From assembly GCF_006874425.1 (NCBI RefSeq), contig NZ_VIJZ01000009.1, forward strand, positions 62,001-126,000: a stretch of DNA of 64,000 nucleotides, read 5' to 3'. Both the position numbers and the translations under genes were made by a program. Numbering within the stretch: the stretch's first letter is position 1; each line of letters begins with the position of its first letter. Source of the stretch: Paenibacillus ottowii. GTDB lineage: Bacteria; Bacillota; Bacilli; Paenibacillales; Paenibacillaceae. Shown in pieces: positions 25,349 to 38,125 of the stretch. A model generated the notes under the pieces. That model did no database searches, was not told the DNA's origin, and saw only the letters and a list, made by a program, of their open reading frames with translations.

Positions 25349-25393
25349 CCTTTTCACCCCGTGTGTTTCGACTTGATGCTCTTATTATAGCAA

Positions 25394-25412
25394 ATTCGTA
25401 GAATTTACGAAT
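25394..25412. promoter_or_regulatory. 19-bp palindrome at the ArsR-family promoter
   Basis: ATTCGTA-GAATT-TACGAAT has perfect 7-bp arms. On the minus strand it precedes a TATAAT -10 (GCTATAATAAG) and lies where the -35 is expected, so autoregulation is likely. The sequence differs from the cadA operator. Confidence 0.45.
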
Positions 25413-25449
25413 AGCTTAAATTACAGCTTGCCCTGTAACTGAAATTTGC

Positions 25450-26574
25450 TTAATTCAACGTTTTTAATACCTCATCATTGTAAGGAATTATTTCTTTTAT
25501 TTGTTGATCACGTAGCTTTACTGCAAATGCCGGATCAACCAGCAATGCACGTCCAACTGCGACCAGATCAACTTCCTCTCGTTCTACTAGCTCCACAAGT
25601 TGTTCCAATCTGGCCTCTACATTACCGGATTGCTCAGCCTGACGATTATTGTTATTTTCCAAATCACTCAAAAAGGCCTTCTCCAAACCAATCGATCCTA
25701 CTGTAATAACCGGCTTGCCTGTTATCTTTTTAGTCCAAGCTGCCAGGTTTAGATCTGACCCTTCAAATTCTGGTTCCCAAAAACGACGGCTTGAACAATG
25801 GAATACATCCACCCCGGCTTGTACCAATGGAGCAAGGAACTGTTCAAGTTCCTGTGGTGTCTGTGCCAGCTTCTCTCCATAATGGTACATCTTCCACTGG
25901 GAGAATCGCAGTACAATTGGAAAATCCGGGCCTACTGCACGGCGACAAGCTTCAATGACCTCGACTGCAAACCGGGTACGCTGAACCAAATCGCCTCCAT
26001 ATTGATCGGTACGCTTATTCGTTTTGTCCCAGAAAAATTGGTCTATCAGATAGCCATGTGCTCCATGAAGCTCAATGCCGTCAAACCCCACTCGCTTGGC
26101 ATCGGCAGCGGCCTGAGCAAAGGCTGCAATGATATCCGCAATTTCCGCCTCCGTCAATGGCTCAACTACCTTTTCACCAGCGGGAGAAATACCTGAAGGG
26201 CCGACAGGCAATGCCTCGGGATTCGGCTGGTTATCCGCACCTATTTTGCGGGCTGTGCCCACATGCCAAAGTTGCGGTATAATTTTGCCCCCTGCTGCAT
26301 GGACTTCCTCTACTACCTTGGCCCAGCCCTTTAACCCCTCACCATAAAAATTAGGGATGCTTGTGTGTTCCACAGCTGCGAGATGGTGAATAGCCGTTCC
26401 CTCCGTAATAATCAATCCAACAGCATTTTCCGCTCGGCGCCGATAATATGCGGCAACCTCAGGCCCTGGAATACCTTGAGGAGAAAAATTCCGTGTCATG
26501 GGAGCCATAACGATCCGATTGGGAAGAGAGAAGTTACCTAACTTAAAAGGTTTAAACAATATTTCGGTGTTCAT
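25450..26574 (-). CDS. NADH:flavin oxidoreductase, Old Yellow Enzyme family
   Basis: 374 residues from the ATG at 26574 (GAGGAAAACGTC before it); the 24-codon extension lacks a site. FMN TIM barrel: NRIVMAPMTRNF near residue 16, PQLWHVGTARK near 99, catalytic HGAHGYLIDQFFWDKTNKRTDQYGG near 180, VGSIGL and VAVGRALLVDPAF near the end. It reduces the double bond of alpha,beta-unsaturated carbonyls with NAD(P)H. A Fur-like box covers its -10. Physiological substrate unknown. Confidence 0.92.
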   Translation of the reverse strand: MNTEILFKPFKLGNFSLPNRIVMAPMTRNFSPQGIPGPEVAAYYRRRAENAVGLIITEGTAIHHLAAVEHTSIPNFYGEGLKGWAKVVEEVHAAGGKIIPQLWHVGTARKIGADNQPNPEALPVGPSGISPAGEKVVEPLTEAEIADIIAAFAQAAADAKRVGFDGIELHGAHGYLIDQFFWDKTNKRTDQYGGDLVQRTRFAVEVIEACRRAVGPDFPIVLRFSQWKMYHYGEKLAQTPQELEQFLAPLVQAGVDVFHCSSRRFWEPEFEGSDLNLAAWTKKITGKPVITVGSIGLEKAFLSDLENNNNRQAEQSGNVEARLEQLVELVEREEVDLVAVGRALLVDPAFAVKLRDQQIKEIIPYNDEVLKTLN

Positions 26575-26589
26575 GACGTTTTCCTCACT

Positions 26590-26608
26590 CTCAATGATTA
26601 TTATTATC
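26590..26608. promoter_or_regulatory. Fur-like box over the OYE promoter
   Basis: On the minus strand GATAATAATAATCATTGAG matches the Fur consensus at 15 of 19. It contains the -10 GATAAT. Confidence 0.55.
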
Positions 26609-26631
26609 TTTTCTACTCTTCTGTTATACAA
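26603..26631 (-). promoter_or_regulatory. OYE promoter
   Basis: -35 TTGTAT (26631-26626), 17-bp spacer, -10 GATAAT (26608-26603). Confidence 0.55.
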
Positions 26632-26710
26632 TTCCATTTTACACACTTATAAACTACAGTTCAAGAAGCCACAGTTTAATTTTAGGCAGGCTTTTTACAA
26701 AAAAAGAAGA

Positions 26711-26727
26711 AGCGGCCTAAAGCCGCT
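26711..26727 (-). terminator. Terminator after qoxD
   Basis: AGCGGC (26711-26716) and GCCGCT (26722-26727) form a short stem, followed on the minus strand by TCTTCTTTTTTT. Confidence 0.65.
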
Positions 26728-26756
26728 CCCTCTTATCTAAAACGAGTGTGTTTTTA

Positions 26757-27092
26757 TTAGTGTGCTACCATGTTGTATTCCATAATCCATACAGAACCGC
26801 CAACGACAGTCAACAGGATTACTACACCAAAGATCAAAGTCATAACATTCCAACGTGGTCCATTGCTTTCACGGATGTGCATGAAGAAGAATAACTGAAC
26901 CAGAAATTGCAGCACTGCCGCGGCTAAAATAACAACCATGGTCGAAGTGCGGCTCAACATATGATTCATCACCACGAAGAGAGGAATGATGGTCAGGACG
27001 ATGGACAGAATAAACCCGATAACATAGGACTTCACTGAACCGTGAGAATCATCATGACCATGCGAACCTGCTCCTGATTGATGCTGTGCCAT
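26757..27092 (-). CDS. qoxD: Quinol oxidase aa3 subunit IV
   Basis: 111 residues with a His-rich N-terminus (MAQHQSGAGSHGHDDSHG) and three membrane helices; the second and third show LQFLVQLFFFMHI and VVILLTVVGGSVWIM, typical of the CyoD/QoxD family. It stabilises the oxidase. It starts exactly after the qoxC stop (TAG-ATG), so translation is coupled. Confidence 0.92.
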   Translation of the reverse strand: MAQHQSGAGSHGHDDSHGSVKSYVIGFILSIVLTIIPLFVVMNHMLSRTSTMVVILAAAVLQFLVQLFFFMHIRESNGPRWNVMTLIFGVVILLTVVGGSVWIMEYNMVAH

Positions 27093-27701
27093 CTACATCA
27101 CCCCCATCAAATAGACAACTGTCAGCAAGAAGATCCAGACAGCGTCCAAAAAGTGCCAGTACAAGCTCAATGCCGAAACTTTACCCTTTGTTTCAGGGAT
27201 AAGCCCACGTTTTTTCACTTGGAACATGAGTCCAATCATCCATACCAGACCTAAGGAAACGTGAAGTCCGTGTGTACCGACCAGTGTGAAGAATGCCGAC
27301 AGGAACGCACTGGTTCCGTAATTAGCTCCTTCGTGTACCATTTCAATAAACTCGTAAACTTCAAAACCGATAAAACCAAGACCCAGGATCGCCGTCACGA
27401 TTAACCAGCTGATTAATCCCTTCATGCTTCCTTTGTTCATAGCCAACACAGCCAGACCACTTGTGAAGCTGCTTGTGAGCAAGAGGAACGTTTCAATAAT
27501 AACGCCCGTCATGTTAAACAGCTCTGCGCCACCTGGTCCTCCGGCTGTGTTATTCCGAAGGACAACGAAGGTTGCGAACAAGGTACTGAACAGGATTACG
27601 TCCGTTACGAGGAAGATCCAAAAACCAAGCATCTTCAATTCTTGCGGATCGTGATGCCCGTGGTCATGATCATGGCTGTGATGTGCTGCAGCTTGTGCCA
27701 T
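27093..27701 (-). CDS. qoxC: Quinol oxidase aa3 subunit III
   Basis: 202 residues, five predicted helices, beginning with a His-rich tail (HHSHDHDHGHHD). ELKMLGFWIFLVTDVILFSTLFATF is the start of the family signature; HGLHVSLGLVWM near residue 145 and YWHFLDAVWIFLLTVVYL at the end are typical of CyoC/QoxC. It supports subunit I. RBS AAGGGGG; the start overlaps the qoxB stop by one base. Confidence 0.95.
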   Translation of the reverse strand: MAQAAAHHSHDHDHGHHDPQELKMLGFWIFLVTDVILFSTLFATFVVLRNNTAGGPGGAELFNMTGVIIETFLLLTSSFTSGLAVLAMNKGSMKGLISWLIVTAILGLGFIGFEVYEFIEMVHEGANYGTSAFLSAFFTLVGTHGLHVSLGLVWMIGLMFQVKKRGLIPETKGKVSALSLYWHFLDAVWIFLLTVVYLMGVM

Positions 27702-29677
27702 TATACAGACCCCCTTATTGCCGCTTCCGTGCGTTTTACTTCATCCGCAGGGATATAGTAGTCGCTATCATAGGAGAAGAACGAACGGCAAATCATACAA
27801 ATTGCCACGCCGATCAGCCCTGGAATATAGAAGAACGACCATCCAAATACGAATCCGAAACCTGCAATGAAAAAGAATACCGACATAATGAATGGAATCG
27901 CCGAGTTTTTCGGCATATGAATCGCTTCAATTGGCGGTTGCTTTCTGAAAATACCCTTTGCACGTTTATCTTTTTCTGCCCACCAGTCATCGCGTTCTTC
28001 TACTTGCGGAATGGTAGCAAAATTGTATTCCGGTGCAGGTGAAGGAATCGACCATTCGAGCGTATGACCACCCCAAGGATCGCCAGTTGTATCCTTCAGC
28101 TTGCGGTAATTTTTGATACCCAGAAGAATTTGAAGAACCTGGAACAAGAAACCAATCCCCATCAGGAATGCCCCAACAGTTGACACCATGTTAAGCGGCT
28201 GCCAGCCAGTATCCCAGCCGTAAGTGCTCAGACGACGTGTCATCCCCATCAGACCGAGGGAGTATTGCGGAATGAAACATACATAGAAACCAATATTCCA
28301 GAACCAGAAAGCCCATTTACCAGGCGTTTCAGGCAATGTGAAACCGAACATTTTAGGCCACCAGTAGTACAGACCTGCCAGGTAACCGAACACTACCCCA
28401 CCGATCAGAGCGGAGTGAAAGTGAGCGATCAGGAAGTAACTGTTATGGAACTGGAAGTCTGCGGGTGCTACAGACAACATAACGCCTGTCAAACCTGCAA
28501 TCAGGAAGTTCGGAATAAATGCAATAGACCACATCATCGGAGTTTTAAATTCGAGCTTACCCCGATACATCGTGAACAGCCAGTTAAATACTTTAACCCC
28601 TGTTGGAATTGCGATAACCATTGTCGAAATCGCAAAGAATGCATTAACATCTGCGCCTGATCCCATCGTGAAGAAGTGATGCGCCCACGTGAAGAAGGAC
28701 AGGATCGCAATAATGAACATGGCGTAAACCATGGATTTGTAACCAAACAATTTCTTTTTGGAGAATACGCTGATGACCTCGGAATAAATACCGAAAGCAG
28801 GCAATACTACAATGTATACCTCAGGGTGACCCCACATCCAGATCAAGTTGATATACATCATCGGGTTACCGCCAAAATCAAGGGTAAAGAAGTGTCCTCC
28901 TCCGAAGCGGTCAAGGAATAGCAATGCTAAAGTAACCGTCAGAATCGGGAACGCGAAAATGATAATAACACATGATGAAAATACGGACCACGTAAAGACA
29001 GGCATTTTCATCCATGTCATACCAGGTGCACGCATTTTAATAATGGTAACAATAAAGTTGATCCCTGTAGCCAATGAACCTATACCGGAAATCTGAATCC
29101 CCCAGATATAGAAGTTCTGACCGACGCCAGGACTAAATTGTAGTTCTGAAAGCGGTGGATAACTCAACCAGCCTGCATCTGGCGAACCGCCGATAACAAA
29201 GGACAAGTTGAACAACATCGCACCCATAAAGAAAAGCCAGAAGCTCAATGCGTTCAGGAAAGGAAACGCAACGTCGCGCGCACCAATTTGCAGGGGCACG
29301 GCGATATTAAACAAACCAAACATCAACGGCATCGCCATAAACAAGATCATGATTGTGCCGTGAGTGGTGAAAATCTGGTTGTAATGCTCAGGATGCAGGA
29401 GTGTCACATCCGGTGTAGCAAGTTGAATACGCATCAATAATGCATCCACGCCTCCGCGGAATAACATCAAGATGGCCGCAAGAATATACATAATACCGAC
29501 TTTTTTATGGTCAACCGTAGTCAACCAGTTTTTCCAAAGCCAGCCCCATTTTTTGAAATAAGTGAGCACAAACACGATCCCGATCGTTGCTAGTGCGATG
29601 GAAACGTCCGCTCCATAGATCATCGGGTCTCCAGTAACGAAGAAAGTGGATGCAAACTCTTTTATTTTGTCAAGCAT
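27701..29677 (-). CDS. qoxB: Quinol oxidase aa3 subunit I
   Basis: 658 residues with about 14 helices. It carries the haem a/a3 and CuB ligands: HGTIMILFMAMP near residue 106, WGHPEVYIVVLPAFG near 283 with the Tyr-linked His, THHFFTMGSG (as WAHHFFTMG) near 333, and the low-spin haem His in the HFHSALIGG region near 421. It reduces O2 to water and pumps protons. Cytochrome-c oxidases have a similar core; the quinol assignment comes from subunit II lacking CuA ligands. GGAGG precedes the ATG. Confidence 0.96.
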   Translation of the reverse strand: MLDKIKEFASTFFVTGDPMIYGADVSIALATIGIVFVLTYFKKWGWLWKNWLTTVDHKKVGIMYILAAILMLFRGGVDALLMRIQLATPDVTLLHPEHYNQIFTTHGTIMILFMAMPLMFGLFNIAVPLQIGARDVAFPFLNALSFWLFFMGAMLFNLSFVIGGSPDAGWLSYPPLSELQFSPGVGQNFYIWGIQISGIGSLATGINFIVTIIKMRAPGMTWMKMPVFTWSVFSSCVIIIFAFPILTVTLALLFLDRFGGGHFFTLDFGGNPMMYINLIWMWGHPEVYIVVLPAFGIYSEVISVFSKKKLFGYKSMVYAMFIIAILSFFTWAHHFFTMGSGADVNAFFAISTMVIAIPTGVKVFNWLFTMYRGKLEFKTPMMWSIAFIPNFLIAGLTGVMLSVAPADFQFHNSYFLIAHFHSALIGGVVFGYLAGLYYWWPKMFGFTLPETPGKWAFWFWNIGFYVCFIPQYSLGLMGMTRRLSTYGWDTGWQPLNMVSTVGAFLMGIGFLFQVLQILLGIKNYRKLKDTTGDPWGGHTLEWSIPSPAPEYNFATIPQVEERDDWWAEKDKRAKGIFRKQPPIEAIHMPKNSAIPFIMSVFFFIAGFGFVFGWSFFYIPGLIGVAICMICRSFFSYDSDYYIPADEVKRTEAAIRGSV

Positions 29678-29702
29678 TGGGGGCCTCCTTCCCTATAATC
29701 AT

Positions 29703-30683
29703 TTAATTGTGTCCGCTCATATTCATATGACTCATGTCCATTGCAGCATGCTCTTCTGTGCCGGACTTGGATGAACCTTCTGTAGATGTAGCTTCGCCAT
29801 GCCCAGCATGGGGGTTAGAGCCTTCCACTACATACTTGTTGACAATCTCTTTGAACAAACCGTCTGGAATCGAAGAATACTCAGCAGGCTGGGACAAACC
29901 TGGTTTTGCAAGCGCCAAATAGCCATCCTTCGTCAGCGGCTTAGACTGCTTCTTGATGTCAGCGACCCAGTTTTTATACTCTTCATCCGACTGGACTTCT
30001 ACATCAAAACGCATTTGTCCAAAATGCTCACCGCTAAAGTTTGCACCCGAGCCAAAGTAAGTTCCTTCGTGATCGGCCTGCAAATGCAGTTTCATAGCCA
30101 TGCCTGACATGGTGTAGATTTGACCGCCCAATTGCGGAATCCAGAACGAGTTCATCGGGGCGTCAGCAGTCAGCTCAAAACGGACTGGAACACCTTTAGG
30201 AATGTGAACTTGGTTAACAGTAGCGATACCTTCCTCTGGATACATAAAGAGCCATTTCCAGTCCAATGAAGTTACTTGAATCGTTACTGGCTTTTGCGTA
30301 CTTGCAATCGGCTTGGAAGGCTCCAGCAAGTAGGTATATCTCGCAGTGATGACCGCAATAATAAGGATAACGATAATCGGAATAGCCCACCATGTGGTTT
30401 CCAGCTTTTTGCTGTCATCCCAGTGAGGTTGATACTTCACCTTGTTTGTGGGGGTATCTCGATACCGCCACACGATGAAGAAAGTCAAAATCATAACCGG
30501 TACAATTATAAGCGCAGACAATGCCGTTGTAAGAATGATCAGCTCTTTTTGTGCTTGCCCAATTGGTCCTTTCGGATCGAAAACAACGTATTTTCCGCCA
30601 GCATAAAAACACGTCCAAATGAGCAATGCTACCGTGAGCACGGTCAAAACCAACGCAATAATCGCTTTTGGTTTTTTGTTCAT
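29703..30683 (-). CDS. qoxA: Quinol oxidase aa3 subunit II (lipoprotein)
   Basis: 326 residues. The N-terminal helix ends LIWTC-F, a likely lipobox, followed by YVVFDPKGPIGQAQKEL, the QoxA/CyoA signature. Two helices anchor the external cupredoxin domain, which has SLDWKWLFMYPE and MNSFWIPQLGGQIY but lacks the CuA Cys and His ligands, so it accepts electrons from quinol. The C-terminus adds a His/Met/Ser-rich tail (MDMSHMNMSGHN) that could bind copper; it is longer than in Bacillus subtilis QoxA. GGAGAGGGG precedes the ATG. Order qoxABCD matches the Bacillus operon. Confidence 0.93.
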   Translation of the reverse strand: MNKKPKAIIALVLTVLTVALLIWTCFYAGGKYVVFDPKGPIGQAQKELIILTTALSALIIVPVMILTFFIVWRYRDTPTNKVKYQPHWDDSKKLETTWWAIPIIVILIIAVITARYTYLLEPSKPIASTQKPVTIQVTSLDWKWLFMYPEEGIATVNQVHIPKGVPVRFELTADAPMNSFWIPQLGGQIYTMSGMAMKLHLQADHEGTYFGSGANFSGEHFGQMRFDVEVQSDEEYKNWVADIKKQSKPLTKDGYLALAKPGLSQPAEYSSIPDGLFKEIVNKYVVEGSNPHAGHGEATSTEGSSKSGTEEHAAMDMSHMNMSGHN

Positions 30684-31036
30684 GTTGTTCCCCTCTCCTT
30701 AAAATAATAAATTACTCAAGACTTAACGAACTCCTGTAATGTTGCCCTTATATAAGATAGCAGAAAAGCGGCCACTTTTTTTATTGTTAACAGAATTGTC
30801 GATTATTTGTCCGATTTTTGTGAAAAACCTCTCTAAAAATAAAATTTCTCTTGCAATTCAAAAATTCTTTTTAATTCAAAAATGACATATAAAAACGTAA
30901 ATTATGCATCTTAAAGTATCTTAAAAACGCTATATTAAAGCAAAAACCGGGACTCCTTACAGTTATCATGCCACACTGCTCGAAGCCCCGTGCTGTTGTT
31001 CTCGTTATCCGTTTTCTGTACAGCATTGTCAATGTA
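30684..31036. other. Intergenic region before qoxA (353 bp)
   Basis: AT-rich region with no gene. It holds the qoxA leader, a TATATAAG stretch near 30750 that may be the -10, and a direct repeat AATTCAAAAAT (near 30855 and 30880). At 30948-30990 CGGGACTCC pairs with GAAGCCCCG (two wobbles) before a T-run on the minus strand, a probable terminator for the upstream small gene. No Rex or Fur box is clear. Confidence 0.6.
30948..30990 (-). terminator. Terminator after the small membrane protein gene
   Basis: In the minus-strand RNA, CGGGGCUUC pairs with GGAGUCCCG (two G-U pairs) with an inner CAGT/ACTG pair in the loop, followed by GUUUUU. Confidence 0.5.
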
Positions 31037-31285
31037 TTAACGATGTCCGTTTTCTTGGTCTTCCTTCTTGCGGGCAATGACAAATGATTTCCCAATTAGA
31101 AAAATAAAAATTCCGGCAGCAAAGGCGCCAATACCTGTCATTAGATAGATGTTACGATCAGTTAAATTTCCTATATCAAGCAAAATAAGAATAATACCTA
31201 CAATACAAGCGATCAAAGAAATAACAGACACCGTGCGGCTCATTTGGTTATCCCTTGATCCTGATTTCCTAAAATTCAAAGCCAT
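31037..31285 (-). CDS. Small two-helix membrane protein, unknown function
   Basis: 82 residues from the ATG at 31285, which has GGAGTGGAGGGT before it; a 23-codon upstream extension has no good site. Two hydrophobic stretches (TVSVISLIACIVGIILILLDI and IYLMTGIGAFAAGIFIFLIG) separated by a short polar turn, with charged ends. No family recognised. It precedes qoxA by 350 bp on the same strand but a terminator likely separates them. Confidence 0.65.
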   Translation of the reverse strand: MALNFRKSGSRDNQMSRTVSVISLIACIVGIILILLDIGNLTDRNIYLMTGIGAFAAGIFIFLIGKSFVIARKKEDQENGHR

Positions 31286-31394
31286 ACCCTCCACTCCCTC
31301 TAATTTAAAATGGTTTAAAAAGTGCCCTCGCCAGGTATTTTTTTCAGTATGCACATTTTTTATTTTTCTATTCCTGCTGGTCTCTACATACTAT

Positions 31395-31436
31395 AACTAT
31401 CTGTAATTCATCTTGAACTATCTGTAATTCATCTTG
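31395..31436. repeat. Tandem 21-bp direct repeat
   Basis: A 21-bp unit starting AACTATCTGTAATTCAT and ending CTTG occurs twice in a row without mismatch, in the gap between the GH1 gene and the small membrane protein gene. No function assigned. Confidence 0.9.
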
Positions 31437-31527
31437 CCTATTATTACCCCAGAGGACCTTCTATTTAAACAAACGGGAGTGGAGGCAGGCTTAAATCTGC
31501 TCTATTTTCATAACATTTTTCTTCGTT

Positions 31528-35345
<3,818 letters not shown>

Positions 35346-35452
35346 GTCAAACCCTCCCTCAATCGAGGTCAGACAAAGCGCTGCTCCCAAAATTGCCTAT
35401 GGCGCATGCGCTCTGTCACTCCGAGATTTCAAAGTTTGGATAAATGGACTTA

Positions 35453-37147
35453 CTATTTAGCAGCCTTCCCACTCCATAATTCCACTCTGTCCTTCACCAG
35501 TTGCGTGTATTGCTGTTCCATTTGAACAGCTCCGGCGGCATCCAGTTCTTTAATCATGTTGTCGTATATCGTATCAAAATTGGAAGCTGGTGCTAGAATC
35601 GCTTCCGGTATCCGTTTGCGGATAATGTCTGTCGTTTTTTTGAATGTAACGTTATAGTTGGATTCATTGTCTGTCGTTATGTTATAGGCCGCGCCCCAAG
35701 GCTTCACATCAAATTCTTCTTTGTCTGGAAACAGTTCCTTCCACGTTTTTACGCCATACGCTTTAAGTGATTCTTTCTCCGGCTTCGAATAAGCTGCAAT
35801 GATTTGTTCCGGGAATTTGGCAGTGTAGTAGTTCCCCGTGGGGTCTTTCACTCCGTCGCCATAGTGTCCACTCATTAATGTGTACAAGTCTATTCCAGTA
35901 GATTTATTGAAGCTGGTTGTATTGTTCGTTTTTTGATCCAATACATCGGCAGGAATGACGCGTTTGCCGTCTTTGATTTCATAATGCTTGCCCTCGATTC
36001 CCCAGTTCACTAGCACCTGCCCCTCATCAGAAGCTAAATAATCCAGGAATTTAATAGCCCGCACCGGGTCCTTGCAACTTTCCGTAATCCCTACACCATA
36101 ACCAGACGCAAAGCCTGTATCCTGAAAGGAATGATCCTTATACTCCTCCGAAAGTGTAACTGGAAAATGCGCGTAGCTGGCATCAGCCTTACCTGACGCT
36201 TTTAATGCATTTTCGGCATCCTGATAACCCCACTCCTGGTCGATCAGACCGAGGACACGACCGCTGGCAATTTTGGATTTGTATTGGTCGCTTTTTTGCA
36301 CAAACGAATCTTTATCAAGCAGCCCTTCATTGTACATGTGGTTCAACCAACGGAAATATTCCTTTTCTTCCGGACGTTTGTAATGAAGCTTGGCTTCATA
36401 CGTTTTGGGATCAATAAAATACTCACCATCATCCGGCGCTCCAGTCGTCTGGAAAGCAGGGTTCGTTACCGTAATCATAATTCTCCAATCATCTGCATCC
36501 AGCGTGAGCGGGATTGTTTTTTTGCCATTAATTGTAGGATGCTTGGCTACATAGGTTTTGAGTACGCTTTCAAAATCCTGCAAGGTTTTTACCTTGGGAT
36601 ATCCCAGCTCCTTGAGCACCCTATGCTGAATTTCAAATCCTCCCGTCGCGTCAAAACTCTCCTGCCCCACCCCTGCATACGTAGGAATAACATAGATGGC
36701 TTGATCTTTATTGCTGTACTTCAGCCGATCCATATAGGGGCCGTAGAGCTTTTTGAGATTGGGCGCGTGATCGTTGATCAGATCCGTCAGATCAATCATG
36801 GCTCCCGCATCCACAAGCTTGTTAATATTTGCTTTAGGAGAGACCAGGTCTGGGTATTCACCACTTGCTGCCATCAAAGCAATTCGGTCATCGCCACCTC
36901 CGCCGCTGACATCAAATTCCGCGTTCAAGGTTACACCTGTTTTCTTGGTGATTTCCTTGCCTATTTCATCCTTCATTCCATTCCATTGCGGGCTTGTATC
37001 TGCTCCGAAAAAGCTAAACGTAATCGGATCTGTGCTGCTGGATGAGCCTTCTTTCGCGGTTTTATCGCTTCCACCGCATCCTGCGAGTGTGGCAAGTGAC
37101 ACGGCGAGCAAGGGGATTAGTGCAAATCTGGACCAGTGTTTTTTCAT
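35453..37147 (-). CDS. Sugar ABC importer lipoprotein (LplA-like)
   Basis: 564 residues. Lipobox LATLAGC with the Cys at about residue 24, then GGSDK. The mature protein is a large solute-binding domain of the LplA/YtcQ type (CUT1-like family), with the ending EGQVLVNWGIEGKHYEI and YITTDNESNYN-type C-terminus. It captures oligosaccharides outside the membrane for the two permeases encoded just upstream. No ATPase gene is present; such systems use the shared MsmX-type ATPase. Confidence 0.9.
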   Translation of the reverse strand: MKKHWSRFALIPLLAVSLATLAGCGGSDKTAKEGSSSSTDPITFSFFGADTSPQWNGMKDEIGKEITKKTGVTLNAEFDVSGGGGDDRIALMAASGEYPDLVSPKANINKLVDAGAMIDLTDLINDHAPNLKKLYGPYMDRLKYSNKDQAIYVIPTYAGVGQESFDATGGFEIQHRVLKELGYPKVKTLQDFESVLKTYVAKHPTINGKKTIPLTLDADDWRIMITVTNPAFQTTGAPDDGEYFIDPKTYEAKLHYKRPEEKEYFRWLNHMYNEGLLDKDSFVQKSDQYKSKIASGRVLGLIDQEWGYQDAENALKASGKADASYAHFPVTLSEEYKDHSFQDTGFASGYGVGITESCKDPVRAIKFLDYLASDEGQVLVNWGIEGKHYEIKDGKRVIPADVLDQKTNNTTSFNKSTGIDLYTLMSGHYGDGVKDPTGNYYTAKFPEQIIAAYSKPEKESLKAYGVKTWKELFPDKEEFDVKPWGAAYNITTDNESNYNVTFKKTTDIIRKRIPEAILAPASNFDTIYDNMIKELDAAGAVQMEQQYTQLVKDRVELWSGKAAK

Positions 37148-37208
37148 GTTCAGGACCTCCTGCGTTTGTAATATTTACCGTTGTGAATTGACTGTTACGA
37201 TTGGATGG

Positions 37209-38111
37209 TTATGATTTAACAGCTCCCAGTGTCATACCGCCTACAAAATACTTTTGCAGGAACGGATATACGAGCAAAATGGGAAGCGTAACGGTAATCG
37301 TGATTGCCATTTTAATCGACTCTGGCGAAATTTGAGCCATTTGCTTGGCCATATCATTGCTATTCGCCATATTGGCGCCGCCTTGCTGGGTACTTTGCAG
37401 TATCTTCATCAGCTCAAATTGCAGTGTTGTCCATTGTGCGGCTGTTCCGTTGTACAAATACGTATCAAACCATGCGTTCCATTGATTTACCGCCAAGAAC
37501 AGAGCAATGGTCGCCAGCACAGGCTTACAGAGCGGTAAAATAATTTTCAAATATATCGTAAAGTCATTGGCTCCATCCAGCTTGGCAGACTCCTGTAACG
37601 CATATGGCAAACCATCCATAAAGGAACGAATGACAAAAACGTTAAACGCGCTGATCAGCCCCGGAAAAATATACACCCAGAATGTGCCCAACAAATGCAA
37701 ATCACGCATCAAAATAAACACGGGCACCATCCCGCCGGAAAAATACATTGTTAACGCCAGAAACGTGGATATGAACTTACGCGCGCGGAAATCGACCCGA
37801 CTCAGCGTAAATGCAAGCATAGAAGCACAGATGAGTCCCAGCACCGTTCCAACCACTGTACGTAAAATCGATACCTGCAGACCCCGAAGTAGGCCGTCGT
37901 ATTGGAAAATCGTTTTGTAATTTTCGAGTGTAAACTGGCGAGGCCATATATAAATACCGCCGCGTACCGTGTCCGTCGAATTGTTCAGGGAAATCGCTAG
38001 TACGTTCAGAAACGGATATAGCGTCAACACCACGATCAGAGCCATGAGGATATAGTTGAACAGGTCAAACAGCTTTTCAGACCGTGTAGCATTAAATGCC
38101 TTATTCGTCAT
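37209..38111 (-). CDS. Sugar ABC importer permease (LplC-like)
   Basis: 300 residues, six helices. The EAA loop is visible as ESAKLDGANDFTIYLKIILPLCKPVLATI near residue 182. The N-terminus FDLFNYILMALIVVLTLYPFLNVLAISLN is typical of the LplC/YtcP branch. It pairs with the LplB-like permease 14 bp upstream. Confidence 0.93.
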   Translation of the reverse strand: MTNKAFNATRSEKLFDLFNYILMALIVVLTLYPFLNVLAISLNNSTDTVRGGIYIWPRQFTLENYKTIFQYDGLLRGLQVSILRTVVGTVLGLICASMLAFTLSRVDFRARKFISTFLALTMYFSGGMVPVFILMRDLHLLGTFWVYIFPGLISAFNVFVIRSFMDGLPYALQESAKLDGANDFTIYLKIILPLCKPVLATIALFLAVNQWNAWFDTYLYNGTAAQWTTLQFELMKILQSTQQGGANMANSNDMAKQMAQISPESIKMAITITVTLPILLVYPFLQKYFVGGMTLGAVKS

Positions 38112-38125
38112 TTCGCTCTCCCTCC

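Noticed and set aside
36284..37045. 253-residue + strand frame inside the LplA-like lipoprotein gene
   Set aside because: Antisense shadow; no ribosome site, no family signs, and the minus-strand gene is well supported.
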